Source of the DNA: Promicromonospora sukumoe
GTDB lineage: Bacteria; Actinomycetota; Actinomycetes; Actinomycetales; Cellulomonadaceae
Length of the DNA stretch: 64,000 nt
Direction of reading: 5' to 3'
Assembly: GCF_014137995.1 (NCBI RefSeq)
Contig: NZ_JACGWV010000001.1
Coordinates: 2,666,001-2,730,000, forward strand
In this document: positions 16,616-25,556 of the stretch, piece after piece
Position numbering within the stretch: the first letter of the stretch is position 1
Layout: every line of letters begins with the position of its first letter
Program-made: the position numbers and the translations under genes
Notes under the pieces: model-generated
What the model saw: the letters and a program-made list of their open reading frames with translations, nothing else
Database searches by the model: none
What the model was told of the DNA's origin: nothing

Positions 16616-18130
16616 ATGCGTCTGGTCCCCAATCCCGTGCTGCCCGGCTGCCACCCCGACCCCTCGGTGTGCCGGGTCGGCGAGGACTACTACCTGGTGA
16701 CCTCGACCTTCGCCTTCCACCCCGGAATCCCCGTGCACCACAGCCGTGACCTGGTCACCTGGGACCTGGTAGGACACGTGCTGGCCGGCGAGAGCTGGCT
16801 CCCGCTGGACGGCAGCGCGGTGGCGGACGGCGTCTGGGCGCCCACGATCCGCCACCACGAGGGCGTGTTCTACGTCGTGTTCACGATCGCCCGGGACAAG
16901 CGCGGGGCGGCGACCTACCTGACGACGACGACCGACCCACGCGGGCCGTGGAGCGTCCCCGTCCCGCTGGAGGCCGACGGCATCGACCCCTCGCTCTTCT
17001 TCGACCGCGACGGCCGCGCCTGGTTCACCGCCGCCCGGGACGCGACGGCGGACGGCGCCACCGGGCCGGGCGAGATCTGGCTGCGGGAGCTCGACCTGCC
17101 GACCCGCACGCTGGTCGGGCCGGAGCACGTGCTCTGGCACGGGGCCCTGACCGGGCAGTGGGTCGAGGCCCCGCACCTCTACGAGCGCGACGGCCGCTAC
17201 CACCTCGTGGGCGCGGAGGGCGGCACGGAACGGAACCACGCCGTCACCGGCGCGACCGCCGACCACGTGACCGGCCCGTACCGGACCGACCCGCGCAGCC
17301 CGCTGCTGACGCACCGGCACCTGGGTGCCGACGAGCCCGTGCAGAACGTGGGCCACGCCGACCTCGTCGAGACGCCCGACGGCGAGACCTGGGCGCTGGT
17401 CCTCGGCGTCCGCCCCGTCCGGGGACACCACACCCTCGGCCGCGAGGTGCTGCTCGTGCCCGCCGGGTGGGACGAGGGCGGGCCGGTCCTCGCCCCTGGC
17501 GCCGGGCGCGTGCGGGGTGTGGAGCCGGGCCTGCCCGTCACGACGGACCGCCCGGCGGACTGGCTCTCCCTGCGCGGCCCGCTGGCCGCCGACGTCGCGG
17601 GCGACGTGGTCACCCTGCCCCCGCGCCCCGTCCCGCTCTCGGGACGCGGCGTCCCCGCGTTCCTGGCCCGGCGCCAGGACATGCACGCGTTCGAGTTCGG
17701 CGCCGCGCTCGACACGGGCCGGATCGACGAGCACGACGCCGGGGTCGTCGCCTTCCAGGACGAGAACACGTTCCTCGCCGCGCGGCTCGTCCGCCGGGCA
17801 GGCGGCGTCGTCGCGCGCGTGGCCGGACGGCTGAACGGCGAGGACGTCGCAGGCCCCGAGGTGCCGGTCGCGGGTGAGGTCACGCTCGACGTCCGGTCGG
17901 ACGGCGAGACCTACGCGTTCCGGTGCGCCTCGGACGCCGGCGAGCACCTGCTGGCGACGTTCCCGCACACCGTGCTGAGCACGGAGACGGCCGGCGGCTT
18001 CACCGGCGTCCTGCTGGGGCTGGTCGCCGAGGCGCCCGCAAGCGCCGGGCCGGTGGTCTTCCGCGGCGTCCGGTACGGCGTCCCGGAGCAGGTCTCAGAG
18101 GGCGCGGGTGGAGGCACGCACCACGAGTGA
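16616..18130 (+). CDS. Glycoside hydrolase family 43 (beta-xylosidase/alpha-L-arabinofuranosidase)
   Basis: 504 residues from ATG 16616 (AAAGGAG upstream). The five-bladed GH43 domain carries the three acidic catalytic residues: Asp15 in GCHPDPSV, Asp124 in DGIDPSLFF and Glu184 in WVEAPHLY. A C-terminal beta-sandwich domain (about 320-500) matches the GH43 xylosidase accessory domain (subfamilies 10-12). No signal peptide, so it cleaves imported xylo- or arabinoxylo-oligosaccharides in the cytosol. It is divergent from the importer operon; its 3' end overlaps the convergent lacI-type gene by 36 bp. Confidence 0.92.
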   Translation: MRLVPNPVLPGCHPDPSVCRVGEDYYLVTSTFAFHPGIPVHHSRDLVTWDLVGHVLAGESWLPLDGSAVADGVWAPTIRHHEGVFYVVFTIARDKRGAATYLTTTTDPRGPWSVPVPLEADGIDPSLFFDRDGRAWFTAARDATADGATGPGEIWLRELDLPTRTLVGPEHVLWHGALTGQWVEAPHLYERDGRYHLVGAEGGTERNHAVTGATADHVTGPYRTDPRSPLLTHRHLGADEPVQNVGHADLVETPDGETWALVLGVRPVRGHHTLGREVLLVPAGWDEGGPVLAPGAGRVRGVEPGLPVTTDRPADWLSLRGPLAADVAGDVVTLPPRPVPLSGRGVPAFLARRQDMHAFEFGAALDTGRIDEHDAGVVAFQDENTFLAARLVRRAGGVVARVAGRLNGEDVAGPEVPVAGEVTLDVRSDGETYAFRCASDAGEHLLATFPHTVLSTETAGGFTGVLLGLVAEAPASAGPVVFRGVRYGVPEQVSEGAGGGTHHE

Positions 18131-19108
18131 CGGTGGCAGCAGGTGGTGCTTGGCCTCGCCGCCGCCGATCAGGTCGAGGAGCACCTCGATCGAGAGGCGG
18201 CCCAGGGTGACGAAGTCCTGCCGGACGGTCGTCAGGGCGGGCACGAGGTAGTCGGCTCCGGCCATGTCGTCGAACCCGACGAGCGACACGTCGCCGGGCA
18301 CGGAGACGCCGCGGGCGGCCAGGGCGGAGAGCACGCCGATCGCCATCTGGTCGTTCCCGCTGAAGATCGCCGTCGGCAGGCGCCCGGCGTCGATCAGCTC
18401 GGTGGCGAGCGCGTGCCCGCTCCGCGCGCTGAAGTCGCCGTGCAGCAGGTGCGGCTCGGTGATGCCCGCGCGCTGGAGCTCGGCCCGCCAGCCCTCGACC
18501 CGCGCGCGGGCGTCGAAGGTCTCCATGCGCCCGCTGAGGTGGACGATGTAGCGGTGGCCGAGGTCGAGTAGGTGGCGGACGGCGAGGCGGGCGCCCTGCT
18601 CCTGGTCGAGCTCGACCGACCCGATCGCCGGGTTGGCGACGTTGCCGGACATCACGACGGAGATGGGCACGCGGGCCACGGTCCGGTCGAGGGCCTCCAG
18701 GGCGACGGGCCGGTCGGCGATGACCGCCACCCCGGCGGCGCCCTGGCCGACCAGCCGGCCGAGGCACTGCTCGAGCTGTTCGTGGGTGCCGCCCTGCCAG
18801 CTTGCGAGGCTGACCCAGTGGCCGGCCGCCTTGGCCGCCTGTTCGATGCCGAGCAGCACGCGCGGCAGCTCGAACAGCTCCGAGCCCGCCAGGACGACGC
18901 CCAGCATCGTGGACCGGCCGCTCTTGAGCATGCGCGCGCTGTCGTTGCGCCGGTACCCGAGCTCGTCGATGACCCGCAGGACGCGCTTCCTGGTCTCCGG
19001 CCTGACCGTCGGCTCGTCGTTGACGACCCGGCTCACGGTGATGTGCGCGACGCCCGCGGCGCGCGCGACGTCGACCATGGTCGGGGGCCGCTTGCCGCCC
19101 TGCGCCAT
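18095..19108 (-). CDS. LacI family transcriptional regulator
   Basis: 337 residues from ATG 19108. The HTH covers about residues 10-30 (MVDVARAAGVAHITVSRVVN), with the hinge helix YRRNDSARMLKSGRS after it. The periplasmic-binding-protein-like sensor domain ends with the usual GFDDM and LTTVRQ motifs. It most likely represses the importer and GH43 genes through the 16-bp palindrome at 16564-16579 and is released by a sugar inducer. Confidence 0.92.
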   Translation of the reverse strand: MAQGGKRPPTMVDVARAAGVAHITVSRVVNDEPTVRPETRKRVLRVIDELGYRRNDSARMLKSGRSTMLGVVLAGSELFELPRVLLGIEQAAKAAGHWVSLASWQGGTHEQLEQCLGRLVGQGAAGVAVIADRPVALEALDRTVARVPISVVMSGNVANPAIGSVELDQEQGARLAVRHLLDLGHRYIVHLSGRMETFDARARVEGWRAELQRAGITEPHLLHGDFSARSGHALATELIDAGRLPTAIFSGNDQMAIGVLSALAARGVSVPGDVSLVGFDDMAGADYLVPALTTVRQDFVTLGRLSIEVLLDLIGGGEAKHHLLPPSLVVRASTRAL

Positions 19109-19453
19109 GCTCGACCTCGCTCTCTCCGTGAGGCCCGCCCGAGGTGTGGACCGGGCTGCCGGACCGTGGACCTGACCTGTTGCTCCGGGATCTTATCCAG
19201 CGGGAGCCACGACGGCCTCACACGCCGGTTCACCGAAACACCCCGCGACGTGACACCATCGGCGTAACACCACGGGACGAGTACGGGACACAGGTGGCGC
19301 GGCCGATCGCCGCGCGGTGATCCCGCGGCCGGCCGGAGCACCCCGGCCGGGGCCGACTGCCCCGTCGTCCGGCACGTCCGGACGTCCCCGGCGTGTGGTG
19401 CGGCACGTCGTGTGCCGCCGCTGTCGCGGTACGCATGGAACGAAGGAGCAGAT
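19109..19453. other. Intergenic region with a leader hairpin
   Basis: 345 bp between the divergent lacI-type and helicase genes. A 7-bp hairpin (GCGGCAC at 19400-19406 with GTGCCGC at 19412-19418) lies about 36 nt upstream of the helicase start. No copy of the GCAACGTTGC operator is seen near the lacI start, so autoregulation at this site is not evident. No clear promoter was found. Confidence 0.4.
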
Positions 19454-21616
19454 GTGGCACGAGCAGGCCAACGCCGGTCCGGTCGCGCGCGGACCGGGTC
19501 CGGCGCCCCGCGGCGCCGCTCCCCGCGTCCCGCCGAGCAGGGGATGATCCCGGTGCTCACGGACGCCGCGCACGAGGTCGAGGGCGCGGTGCGGCGCCCG
19601 CCGACGCGTCCGGCCGTGCGCACGAAGTTCCAGGTGGTGGCACTGCTCATGCGCGAGGAGCGCACCCGGGTCCGGGAGGACGCCGAGCTGAGCGAGTCGA
19701 AGCGGACCCAGCAGCTCAAGCGGCTCGACGCCGTGGGCACGCAGCTCGCGAAGATCGCCGCGCGGGACACCTCGCTGCTCGAGCTGCTCGCCGAGGACGC
19801 CCGGGTCTCCGACGCGGCGCGCGAGCTCAAGGCGACGATGATGCGCGCCGGCGGGCTGGAGCCGCCCGAGGAGCCCCCGCCGGCACCGCCCGCCGCGCCC
19901 ACGCCCGGCGCCGAGAAGCAGGTGGTGCCCCGCTCGGTGATCTCCCGCCAGCTCGCGAACCCCTTCCTCGCCCCGGACTTCGAGGCCGCGGCCGAGCGGC
20001 AGGCCCCGAAGGTCCGCCGGCTGGCCGGCTGGGAGCTGCTCGAACCGCTGTTCCGGTCCTTCGAGTACGCCGGCGCGGGCGCCCCCGCCTGCATGCCGCT
20101 GCCCGAGCCCCGCACGGTGTCCGCCCCGCACGGCCGCACGCTGATGCCGCACCAGGCCCAAGTGGTCGAGGCCACCGCGCGCGGGCACCGCACCTTCCTG
20201 CTCGCCGACGAGCCCGGGCTCGGCAAGACAGCGCAGGCGCTGCTCGCCGCGCAGGCGGCCGACGCCTACCCCCTGCTGGTCGTGGCCCCCAACGTGGTCA
20301 AGACGAACTGGGCGCACGAGGTCGAGCTGTGGACGCCGCGCCGCAGCGCCACCGTGGTCCACGGCGACGGCGACCAGATCGACGGCTTCGCCGACGTCGT
20401 GATCGTGAACTACGAGATCCTGGACCGGCACGTCGGCTGGCTCGGCGACCTGGGCTTCCGCGGCATGATCGTCGACGAGGCCCACTTCATCAAGAACAAG
20501 GGCTCCCAGCGCTCCCAGCACGTGCTCGCCGTCTCCGAGCGCATCCGTACCCGGAGCGCCAAGCCGCTCCTGATGGCACTGACCGGCACCCCGCTGATCA
20601 ACGACATCGAGGACTTCCGCGCGATCTGGCAGTTCCTCGGCTGGATCGACGACACCAAGCCGCTCGCCTCGCTCCTGGGCACCCTGGAGGACACCGGGCT
20701 CACGCCCGCCGACCCCGGGTTCTACGCCGCAGCCCGGACCAGCGTGATCGACATGGGCATCGTGCGCCGCCGCAAGGCCGACGTGGTCGCCGACATCCCC
20801 GCCCGCCGGGTCGCGGACATGCCGGTCGAGCTCGACGGCGCGGCGGGCCGCTCGATCCGGGCCTCCGAGGAGGCCCTCGCCCGCCGCCTGGTCGAGCGCT
20901 ACCGGTCCGCCGTGCAGGCGCGCGCCGAGAGCTCCGTGGTGGACGACGTCGTCACGGACGGGGTGGACCTCGTCCTCGCGCGCCGGGTGGCGGCGGCCGA
21001 GCTGAAGGACTCCAGCTCGAAGGCCAAGGGCGAGAACGTGTTCACCATGGTCCGCCGGATCGGCCAGGCCAAGGCCGGGCTGGCCGCCGACTACGCCGCG
21101 CAGCTCGCCCGCAACGTCGGCAAGGTGGTGTTCTTCGCCAAGCACGTCGACGTGATGGACCAGGCCGAGCAGATCTTCGCCGACCGCGGCATCGGCTACG
21201 CCTCGATCCGCGGCGACCAGACGCCCAAGGTGCGCGAGAAGAACATCACCGCGTTCGTCGAGGACCCGGACGTGTCGATCGTCGTCTGCTCCCTGACCGC
21301 CGCCGGCGTGGGCCTGAACCTCCAGGTGGCCTCCAACCTGGTGCTGGCCGAGCTGTCCTGGACCTACGCCGAGCAGACGCAGGCCATCGACCGCATCCAC
21401 CGGATCGGCCAGTCGGAGCCCGTCACCGCCTGGCGCGTCATCGCCGCCCAGACCATCGACTCCACGATCGCCGCGCTCATCGACAGCAAGTCCGGCCTGG
21501 CCGGCCGGGCGCTCGACGGCGCGGACGACGAGGACGAGGCGTCGTCCACGGACGTGCAGCTCGACGCCCTCGTGGCGCTGCTCACGGACGCGCTGGACGC
21601 CGAGGGCACCGCCTGA
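19454..21616 (+). CDS. SNF2-family DEAH helicase/translocase
   Basis: 720 residues. GTG 19454 is chosen because AAGGAG sits 5-6 nt upstream; an open frame continues further upstream without a better start. The N-terminal 200 residues are charged, with a helical segment and a Pro-rich stretch (residues 140-155). Helicase motifs follow: I DEPGLGKT (Lys258), II DEAH (341-344), III TGTP, V-like ASNLVLAELSWT and VI QAIDRIHRIGQ. This is the SNF2 (SMARCAL1/HepA-like) group of double-stranded DNA translocases. No nuclease or methylase partner is adjacent, so assignment to a defence system is not supported. Confidence 0.9.
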   Translation: MARAGQRRSGRARTGSGAPRRRSPRPAEQGMIPVLTDAAHEVEGAVRRPPTRPAVRTKFQVVALLMREERTRVREDAELSESKRTQQLKRLDAVGTQLAKIAARDTSLLELLAEDARVSDAARELKATMMRAGGLEPPEEPPPAPPAAPTPGAEKQVVPRSVISRQLANPFLAPDFEAAAERQAPKVRRLAGWELLEPLFRSFEYAGAGAPACMPLPEPRTVSAPHGRTLMPHQAQVVEATARGHRTFLLADEPGLGKTAQALLAAQAADAYPLLVVAPNVVKTNWAHEVELWTPRRSATVVHGDGDQIDGFADVVIVNYEILDRHVGWLGDLGFRGMIVDEAHFIKNKGSQRSQHVLAVSERIRTRSAKPLLMALTGTPLINDIEDFRAIWQFLGWIDDTKPLASLLGTLEDTGLTPADPGFYAAARTSVIDMGIVRRRKADVVADIPARRVADMPVELDGAAGRSIRASEEALARRLVERYRSAVQARAESSVVDDVVTDGVDLVLARRVAAAELKDSSSKAKGENVFTMVRRIGQAKAGLAADYAAQLARNVGKVVFFAKHVDVMDQAEQIFADRGIGYASIRGDQTPKVREKNITAFVEDPDVSIVVCSLTAAGVGLNLQVASNLVLAELSWTYAEQTQAIDRIHRIGQSEPVTAWRVIAAQTIDSTIAALIDSKSGLAGRALDGADDEDEASSTDVQLDALVALLTDALDAEGTA

Positions 21617-21699
21617 CCCCACCCCGGCACCTGCCCGAAAAGCGCACTTCACCCGGTCCGGGGCACAACCTTCCTCGCCTGCCGGACGTGTGAGGTGGC

Positions 21700-22956
21700 A
21701 TGAGGAACCTCCCAGCGGTACACCCCGTCGTCCTCGGTGGCGACGCCGGCGCCTACAGCCTCGCCCGGGCCTTCCACGAGAGCCTCGGCGTCCGGTCGAC
21801 CGTCGCGTCCGTGCGCCCGACGCCGAACGTCGCGCGCTCCGGCATCATCTCCAACGTCGTCGAGCCGCGCCTCGACGACCCCGACGTCATGGTCGAGCTG
21901 GTCCGGCGGGTCGCCGCGTCGGCGCAGGCCCCGGTCATGGTCGTGACCTGCGTGGACTGGTACGTCCGGGCGCTCGCCGAGCACCGCGAGCGCCTGGCGG
22001 ACGTGGCGGTGGTCCCCTACCCGCCGGTCGGCCTGCTCGACGAGGTGATGGACAAGCAGCGGTTCTCCGCGCTGTGCCAGGAGCTCGGGGTGCCGCACCC
22101 GCGCACGGAGGTCCGCGACGGCGGGCAGCAGGTCGGGAACCTCGACCTGCTCTACCCGCTGATCGCCAAGCCGGGAGACAACACGGCGTGGCACCGGGTG
22201 TCGTTCCCGGGCAAGTCGAAGGTGCACCTGGTGCGCGACCGGGACGAGCTGGCCGCGCTGCTGCGGGCCGCCGGGGACGCGGGGTACCGGCGTCCGATGA
22301 TCGTGCAGGAGTACGTGCCCGGCGACGACGCGCAGATGCGGATCATGACCACCTACTCCGACCGCGCGGGGACGGTGCGCATGGCGTGGGGCGGCCGGGT
22401 GCTGCTGGAGGAGCACACGCCCGGCACCCTGGGCAACCCGGCGGCGATCCTCACCGGCCGGCTTCCGCAGGTCGAGGCGGACGCCCGCCGGCTCGTGGAG
22501 CACCTGGGCTGGACGGGGTTCGCGAACTTCAACGTGAAGGTGGACCCCCGCACCGGCGAGGGGGTCTTCTTCGAGCTGAACCCGCGCACGGGGCGGTCCA
22601 ACCACTACCTGACGGCGAGCGGCCTGAACCCCGCCGACTTCTGGATGGCGGACCACCTGCAGGGCGAGTGGCCGGACGCCGCGGAGCCGCTGGAGGTGCT
22701 GTACCGGATCGTCCCCGGCTTCCTGCTGGACCGCTACGTGCAGGACCCGGCGGTCCGCGCCGGGCTGCGCCGCGCCCGCGCGGTGCACCCGCTGAAGTAC
22801 GGCGGGGACCGGTCGCCGCGGCGCGACGCCTGGGTGCGGCTCGCCGAGCTGAACCAGGTGCGCAAGTTCGCGCAGTTCCACCCGGCGCCGACGGCGGACG
22901 AGACGAACGGCCGGCCCGGGGAGCCGGTCCCGTCCGGCGAGCGCGGCGTTGCCTGA
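21700..22956 (+). CDS. ATP-grasp carboxylate-amine ligase, probable D-aspartate ligase
   Basis: 418 residues from ATG 21700. The order is that of ATP-grasp ligases: an N-terminal Rossmann-like domain (VVLGGDAGAYSLARAF), the central nucleotide-binding domain (LIAKPGDNTAW, IVQEYVPGDDAQMR) and a magnesium-binding end (VFFELNPRTGRSNHYL). It resembles the Enterococcus Asl(fm) D-aspartate ligase, which adds D-Asp to the Lys side chain of the peptidoglycan precursor. The overlapping aspartate racemase gene would supply D-Asp. Function is inferred from family and pairing. Confidence 0.8.
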   Translation: MRNLPAVHPVVLGGDAGAYSLARAFHESLGVRSTVASVRPTPNVARSGIISNVVEPRLDDPDVMVELVRRVAASAQAPVMVVTCVDWYVRALAEHRERLADVAVVPYPPVGLLDEVMDKQRFSALCQELGVPHPRTEVRDGGQQVGNLDLLYPLIAKPGDNTAWHRVSFPGKSKVHLVRDRDELAALLRAAGDAGYRRPMIVQEYVPGDDAQMRIMTTYSDRAGTVRMAWGGRVLLEEHTPGTLGNPAAILTGRLPQVEADARRLVEHLGWTGFANFNVKVDPRTGEGVFFELNPRTGRSNHYLTASGLNPADFWMADHLQGEWPDAAEPLEVLYRIVPGFLLDRYVQDPAVRAGLRRARAVHPLKYGGDRSPRRDAWVRLAELNQVRKFAQFHPAPTADETNGRPGEPVPSGERGVA

Positions 22957-23776
22957 CGACGGCGGGCCGGGTGCCGATGCCGGACCCGGTGCCGGGCGCA
23001 CGCTGGTCGGCGTGCTGGGCGGCGTCGGGCCGGCCGCGACGGTCCTGTTCCTGGAGCGCGTGATCCGGTGGACCGACGCGGCGCGCGACCAGGACCACGT
23101 CGACCTGGTGGTGCTGCAGCACGCGACCGTCCCGGACCGGACGGCGTTCGTGCTGGGACGCTCTGCCGACGACCCCGGGCCGGTGCTCGCCGCCGACGCG
23201 CGCCGGCTCGCGGCGGCCGGCGCCGGTTTCCTCGTGCTGCCCTGCAACACGGCGCACGCCTTCGCGGGCGCGGTCGCCGCGGCGACGCCGGTCCCGCTGC
23301 TCTCCGCGGTCGAGGTGGCGGTGGACGCGGCAGTGGGCGTGGCGGTGGACGACGGCGGAGCGCCACCCGAGGCGGTCGGCCTCCTCGCGACGGAGGGCAC
23401 GATCGCCTCGGGCCTCTACGCGGACGCCTTCGCGGCGCGCGGCGTCAAGACCCTCGTGCCCGACGTCGTGGGCCAGGCGGCCGTCACCTCCCTGGTCTAC
23501 GACGGCGTCAAGGCGGGGGCGGGCGGCGACCTGCGGGCACTGGACGGCGTGATCGCGGACCTGCGGTCGCGCGGCGCGGGCGCGGTCGTCCTGGGCTGCA
23601 CCGAGCTGCCGGTCGCGGCGCGGGCGACCCCGCCGGGCCTCCTGCCCGACGTCGTCCTCGTGGACGCCCTCGACGAGCTGGCCCGGGCCACGGTGCTGTG
23701 CGCGGGCCGCCGCCTGCGCGGCCCGGAAACCACCCGTTCCCCGGCCCTGGCCGGGGAACGGGCAGCAGTATCGTGA
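22949..23776 (+). CDS. Aspartate/glutamate racemase family protein, probable aspartate racemase
   Basis: 275 residues from TTG 22949, overlapping the ligase stop by 8 bp. The PLP-independent racemase signature is intact: GVLGGVGPAAT near the N-terminus, Cys99 in LPCNTAH and Cys217 in LGCTELP, the two catalytic cysteines. It converts L-Asp to D-Asp. With the preceding ATP-grasp ligase it forms a two-gene unit for a D-Asp interpeptide bridge. A 14-bp inverted repeat lies in its last codons. Confidence 0.85.
   Translation: MPDDGGPGADAGPGAGRTLVGVLGGVGPAATVLFLERVIRWTDAARDQDHVDLVVLQHATVPDRTAFVLGRSADDPGPVLAADARRLAAAGAGFLVLPCNTAHAFAGAVAAATPVPLLSAVEVAVDAAVGVAVDDGGAPPEAVGLLATEGTIASGLYADAFAARGVKTLVPDVVGQAAVTSLVYDGVKAGAGGDLRALDGVIADLRSRGAGAVVLGCTELPVAARATPPGLLPDVVLVDALDELARATVLCAGRRLRGPETTRSPALAGERAAVS
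23733..23762 (+). repeat. Perfect 14-bp inverted repeat at the end of the racemase gene
   Basis: CCCGTTCCCCGGCC (23733-23746) and its exact complement (23749-23762) are separated by two bases. The repeat sits inside the last codons of the racemase gene, 12 nt before its stop codon and just upstream of the XRE regulator. No T-run follows. It could act as a terminator-like stem, an mRNA-stability stem or an operator for the next gene. Confidence 0.5.
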
Positions 23777-23779
23777 GGC

Positions 23780-24676
23780 ATGAACGCGGACGGCCGGCTG
23801 GCCCGGTACCTGAGGGCGCGGCGCGAGCAGCTGCGACCGGCCGACGTCGGCCTGGCGGTCGACGAGGGCGTGCGGCGTGTCGTGGGCTTGCGCCGGGAGG
23901 AGGTCGCGGTGCTCGCGGGCATCAGCACCGCGTACTACCTGCGTCTCGAGCAGGGCCGGGACGGCAACCCGTCCGGGCAGGTGCTGGACGCCCTGGCCAG
24001 GGCCCTGCGGCTGGACCCCGCGGCGACCGCCCACCTGCACGGGCTGGCCGGGCTGCGTGAGGCGCCCGTCGTCGTCGACCCGGGCGACGTCGTGCACGAG
24101 AGCACCCGGTGGCTGATCGACCTGTGGCCGGTCACGTCCGCCGTCGTGCACAACCGGTACATGGACGTCCTCGCGTCCAACGCCATGGCGCGGGCGCTGA
24201 ACCCGAACTACCGGCCGGGCGTCAACAGCGTGCTCTCGCTCTTCACGCACCCGTCGGAGCAGGTGTTCCACGTCGAGTGGGAGGGCCTGGCCGCCCGCTC
24301 GGTGGCCCTGCTGCACACGATGGCCGACACCCGCGCGGGCGACACCCGGCTCGCCGAGCTCGTCGCCGAGGGCACCGCGAGCAGCGCGCTGTTCCGCCAG
24401 TTCTGGGCGCGGCGCGACGTGTGGGTGTCCGGCCACGGCACGCACGAGCTGCGGCACCCGATGGTGGGCGATCTCGTGCTGGGCTACCAGCGCCTCCCGC
24501 TGATCGGCACCGACGGCCAGTCGCTGTTCCTCTACTTCGCCGAGCCCGGGACGCCGAGCGCTGCGGCGATGCGGCTGCTGGCCGGCGACGGCACGGGAGG
24601 CGACGTCGGACAAGTGGGAAGGGTGAGCCCAGCAGGGACACCCACGGACCGTCCGGAGCACGCCCGGCAGGTCTAG
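23780..24676 (+). CDS. XRE-family regulator with MmyB-like ligand domain
   Basis: 298 residues from ATG 23780 (GTGAGG upstream), 3 bp after the racemase stop. The N-terminal HTH (LRREEVAVLAGISTAYYLRLEQGRDGNPS, about 35-65) is the one seen in MmyB-like regulators. The C-terminal PAS-like domain has the family pattern SNAMARALNPNY, NSVLSLFTHP and FRQFWARRDV. Such proteins commonly control a neighbouring SDR gene; an SDR gene starts 10 bp downstream. Confidence 0.9.
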   Translation: MNADGRLARYLRARREQLRPADVGLAVDEGVRRVVGLRREEVAVLAGISTAYYLRLEQGRDGNPSGQVLDALARALRLDPAATAHLHGLAGLREAPVVVDPGDVVHESTRWLIDLWPVTSAVVHNRYMDVLASNAMARALNPNYRPGVNSVLSLFTHPSEQVFHVEWEGLAARSVALLHTMADTRAGDTRLAELVAEGTASSALFRQFWARRDVWVSGHGTHELRHPMVGDLVLGYQRLPLIGTDGQSLFLYFAEPGTPSAAAMRLLAGDGTGGDVGQVGRVSPAGTPTDRPEHARQV

Positions 24677-24686
24677 CGTCACCGGC

Positions 24687-25481
24687 ATGGATCTCGAACT
24701 GGCCGGAAAGGTCGCCGTCGTCACCGGCGCGAGCAAGGGCATCGGTCTGGCCGTCACCCGGGCGCTGGTCGCCGAGGGGGCGAACGTCGTCGCCGGCGCG
24801 CGGACGGTGACCGACGAGCTCGTGGCGCTCTCCGACGCCGGCCAGGTGCTCGCCGTCGCCATCGACCTCGCGGAGCCCGACGCGCCCGCCGAGCTGGTGT
24901 CGCGCGCGGCCCACTTCGGCGGCCTGGACGTCGTCGTCAACAACGTCGGGGCCCTCAAGCCGCGCACCACCGGGTTTCTGGACGTCACCGACGACGACTG
25001 GCAGACGACCCTCAACCTGAACCTGATGGCGATGGTCCGCACGACGCGCGCCGCCATCCCCCTGCTCGTCGAGCGCGGCGGCGGCAACGTCGTGACGGTC
25101 TGCTCCGTCAACGCCTACCTGCCCGACCCCGGCGTCATCGACTACTCGGCGACCAAGGCCGCGGTGTGGAACCTCTCCAAGTCGCTGTCGAAGGAGTTCG
25201 GCGCGCAGGGACTGCGCTTCAACACCGTCAGCCCGGGCCCGGTCTCAACGCCGCTGTGGCTCGGCGAGAACGGCGTGGCGGCGACCGTCGCCAAGAGCAT
25301 GGGGGTCTCGCCGGAGGAGGCCCGGCGCCGCATCGTGGAGGCGGGCGGCGGGTTCTCGACCGGACGCTTCACCGAGCCGGAGGAGGTGGCCGACCTCGTG
25401 CTGCTCCTGGCCTCCAGCCGGGCGGGCAACGTCACGGGCGCGGACTTCCTCATCGACGGCGGCCTCACCAAAGAGCTCTGA
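24687..25481 (+). CDS. Short-chain dehydrogenase/reductase
   Basis: 264 residues from ATG 24687. The cofactor motif TGASKGIG (about 14-21), NNVG, the catalytic Ser in VCSVNAY and the Tyr-x-x-x-Lys in DYSATKAA are present, with SPGPVSTPLW after them. Classical SDR, probably NADP(H)-linked because of the Ser-Lys in the glycine loop and Arg in AGART. It belongs to the three-gene set XRE regulator, SDR, alpha/beta hydrolase; the substrate is unknown. Confidence 0.92.
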   Translation: MDLELAGKVAVVTGASKGIGLAVTRALVAEGANVVAGARTVTDELVALSDAGQVLAVAIDLAEPDAPAELVSRAAHFGGLDVVVNNVGALKPRTTGFLDVTDDDWQTTLNLNLMAMVRTTRAAIPLLVERGGGNVVTVCSVNAYLPDPGVIDYSATKAAVWNLSKSLSKEFGAQGLRFNTVSPGPVSTPLWLGENGVAATVAKSMGVSPEEARRRIVEAGGGFSTGRFTEPEEVADLVLLLASSRAGNVTGADFLIDGGLTKEL

Positions 25482-25556
25482 CGTCCCCGGGCGTCAGTCC
25501 CTGCTGTTCCCCCAGAAGTTCCTCCCCCGCAGTTCCTCCCCGGAAAGAGATCCCGC

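Noticed and set aside
19393..21693. Second long frame across the helicase gene
   Set aside because: Arg/Gly/Pro-rich shadow frame; the helicase motifs are all in the other frame.
19454..23776. Defence island around the SNF2 helicase
   Set aside because: Neighbours are cell-wall and sugar genes; no nuclease, methyltransferase, phospholipase D or PglX-like partner is present.
22949..23776. Glutamate racemase (MurI) reading of the racemase gene
   Set aside because: The N-terminal GGVGPAAT motif and pairing with a D-Asp-ligase-like protein fit aspartate racemase better.
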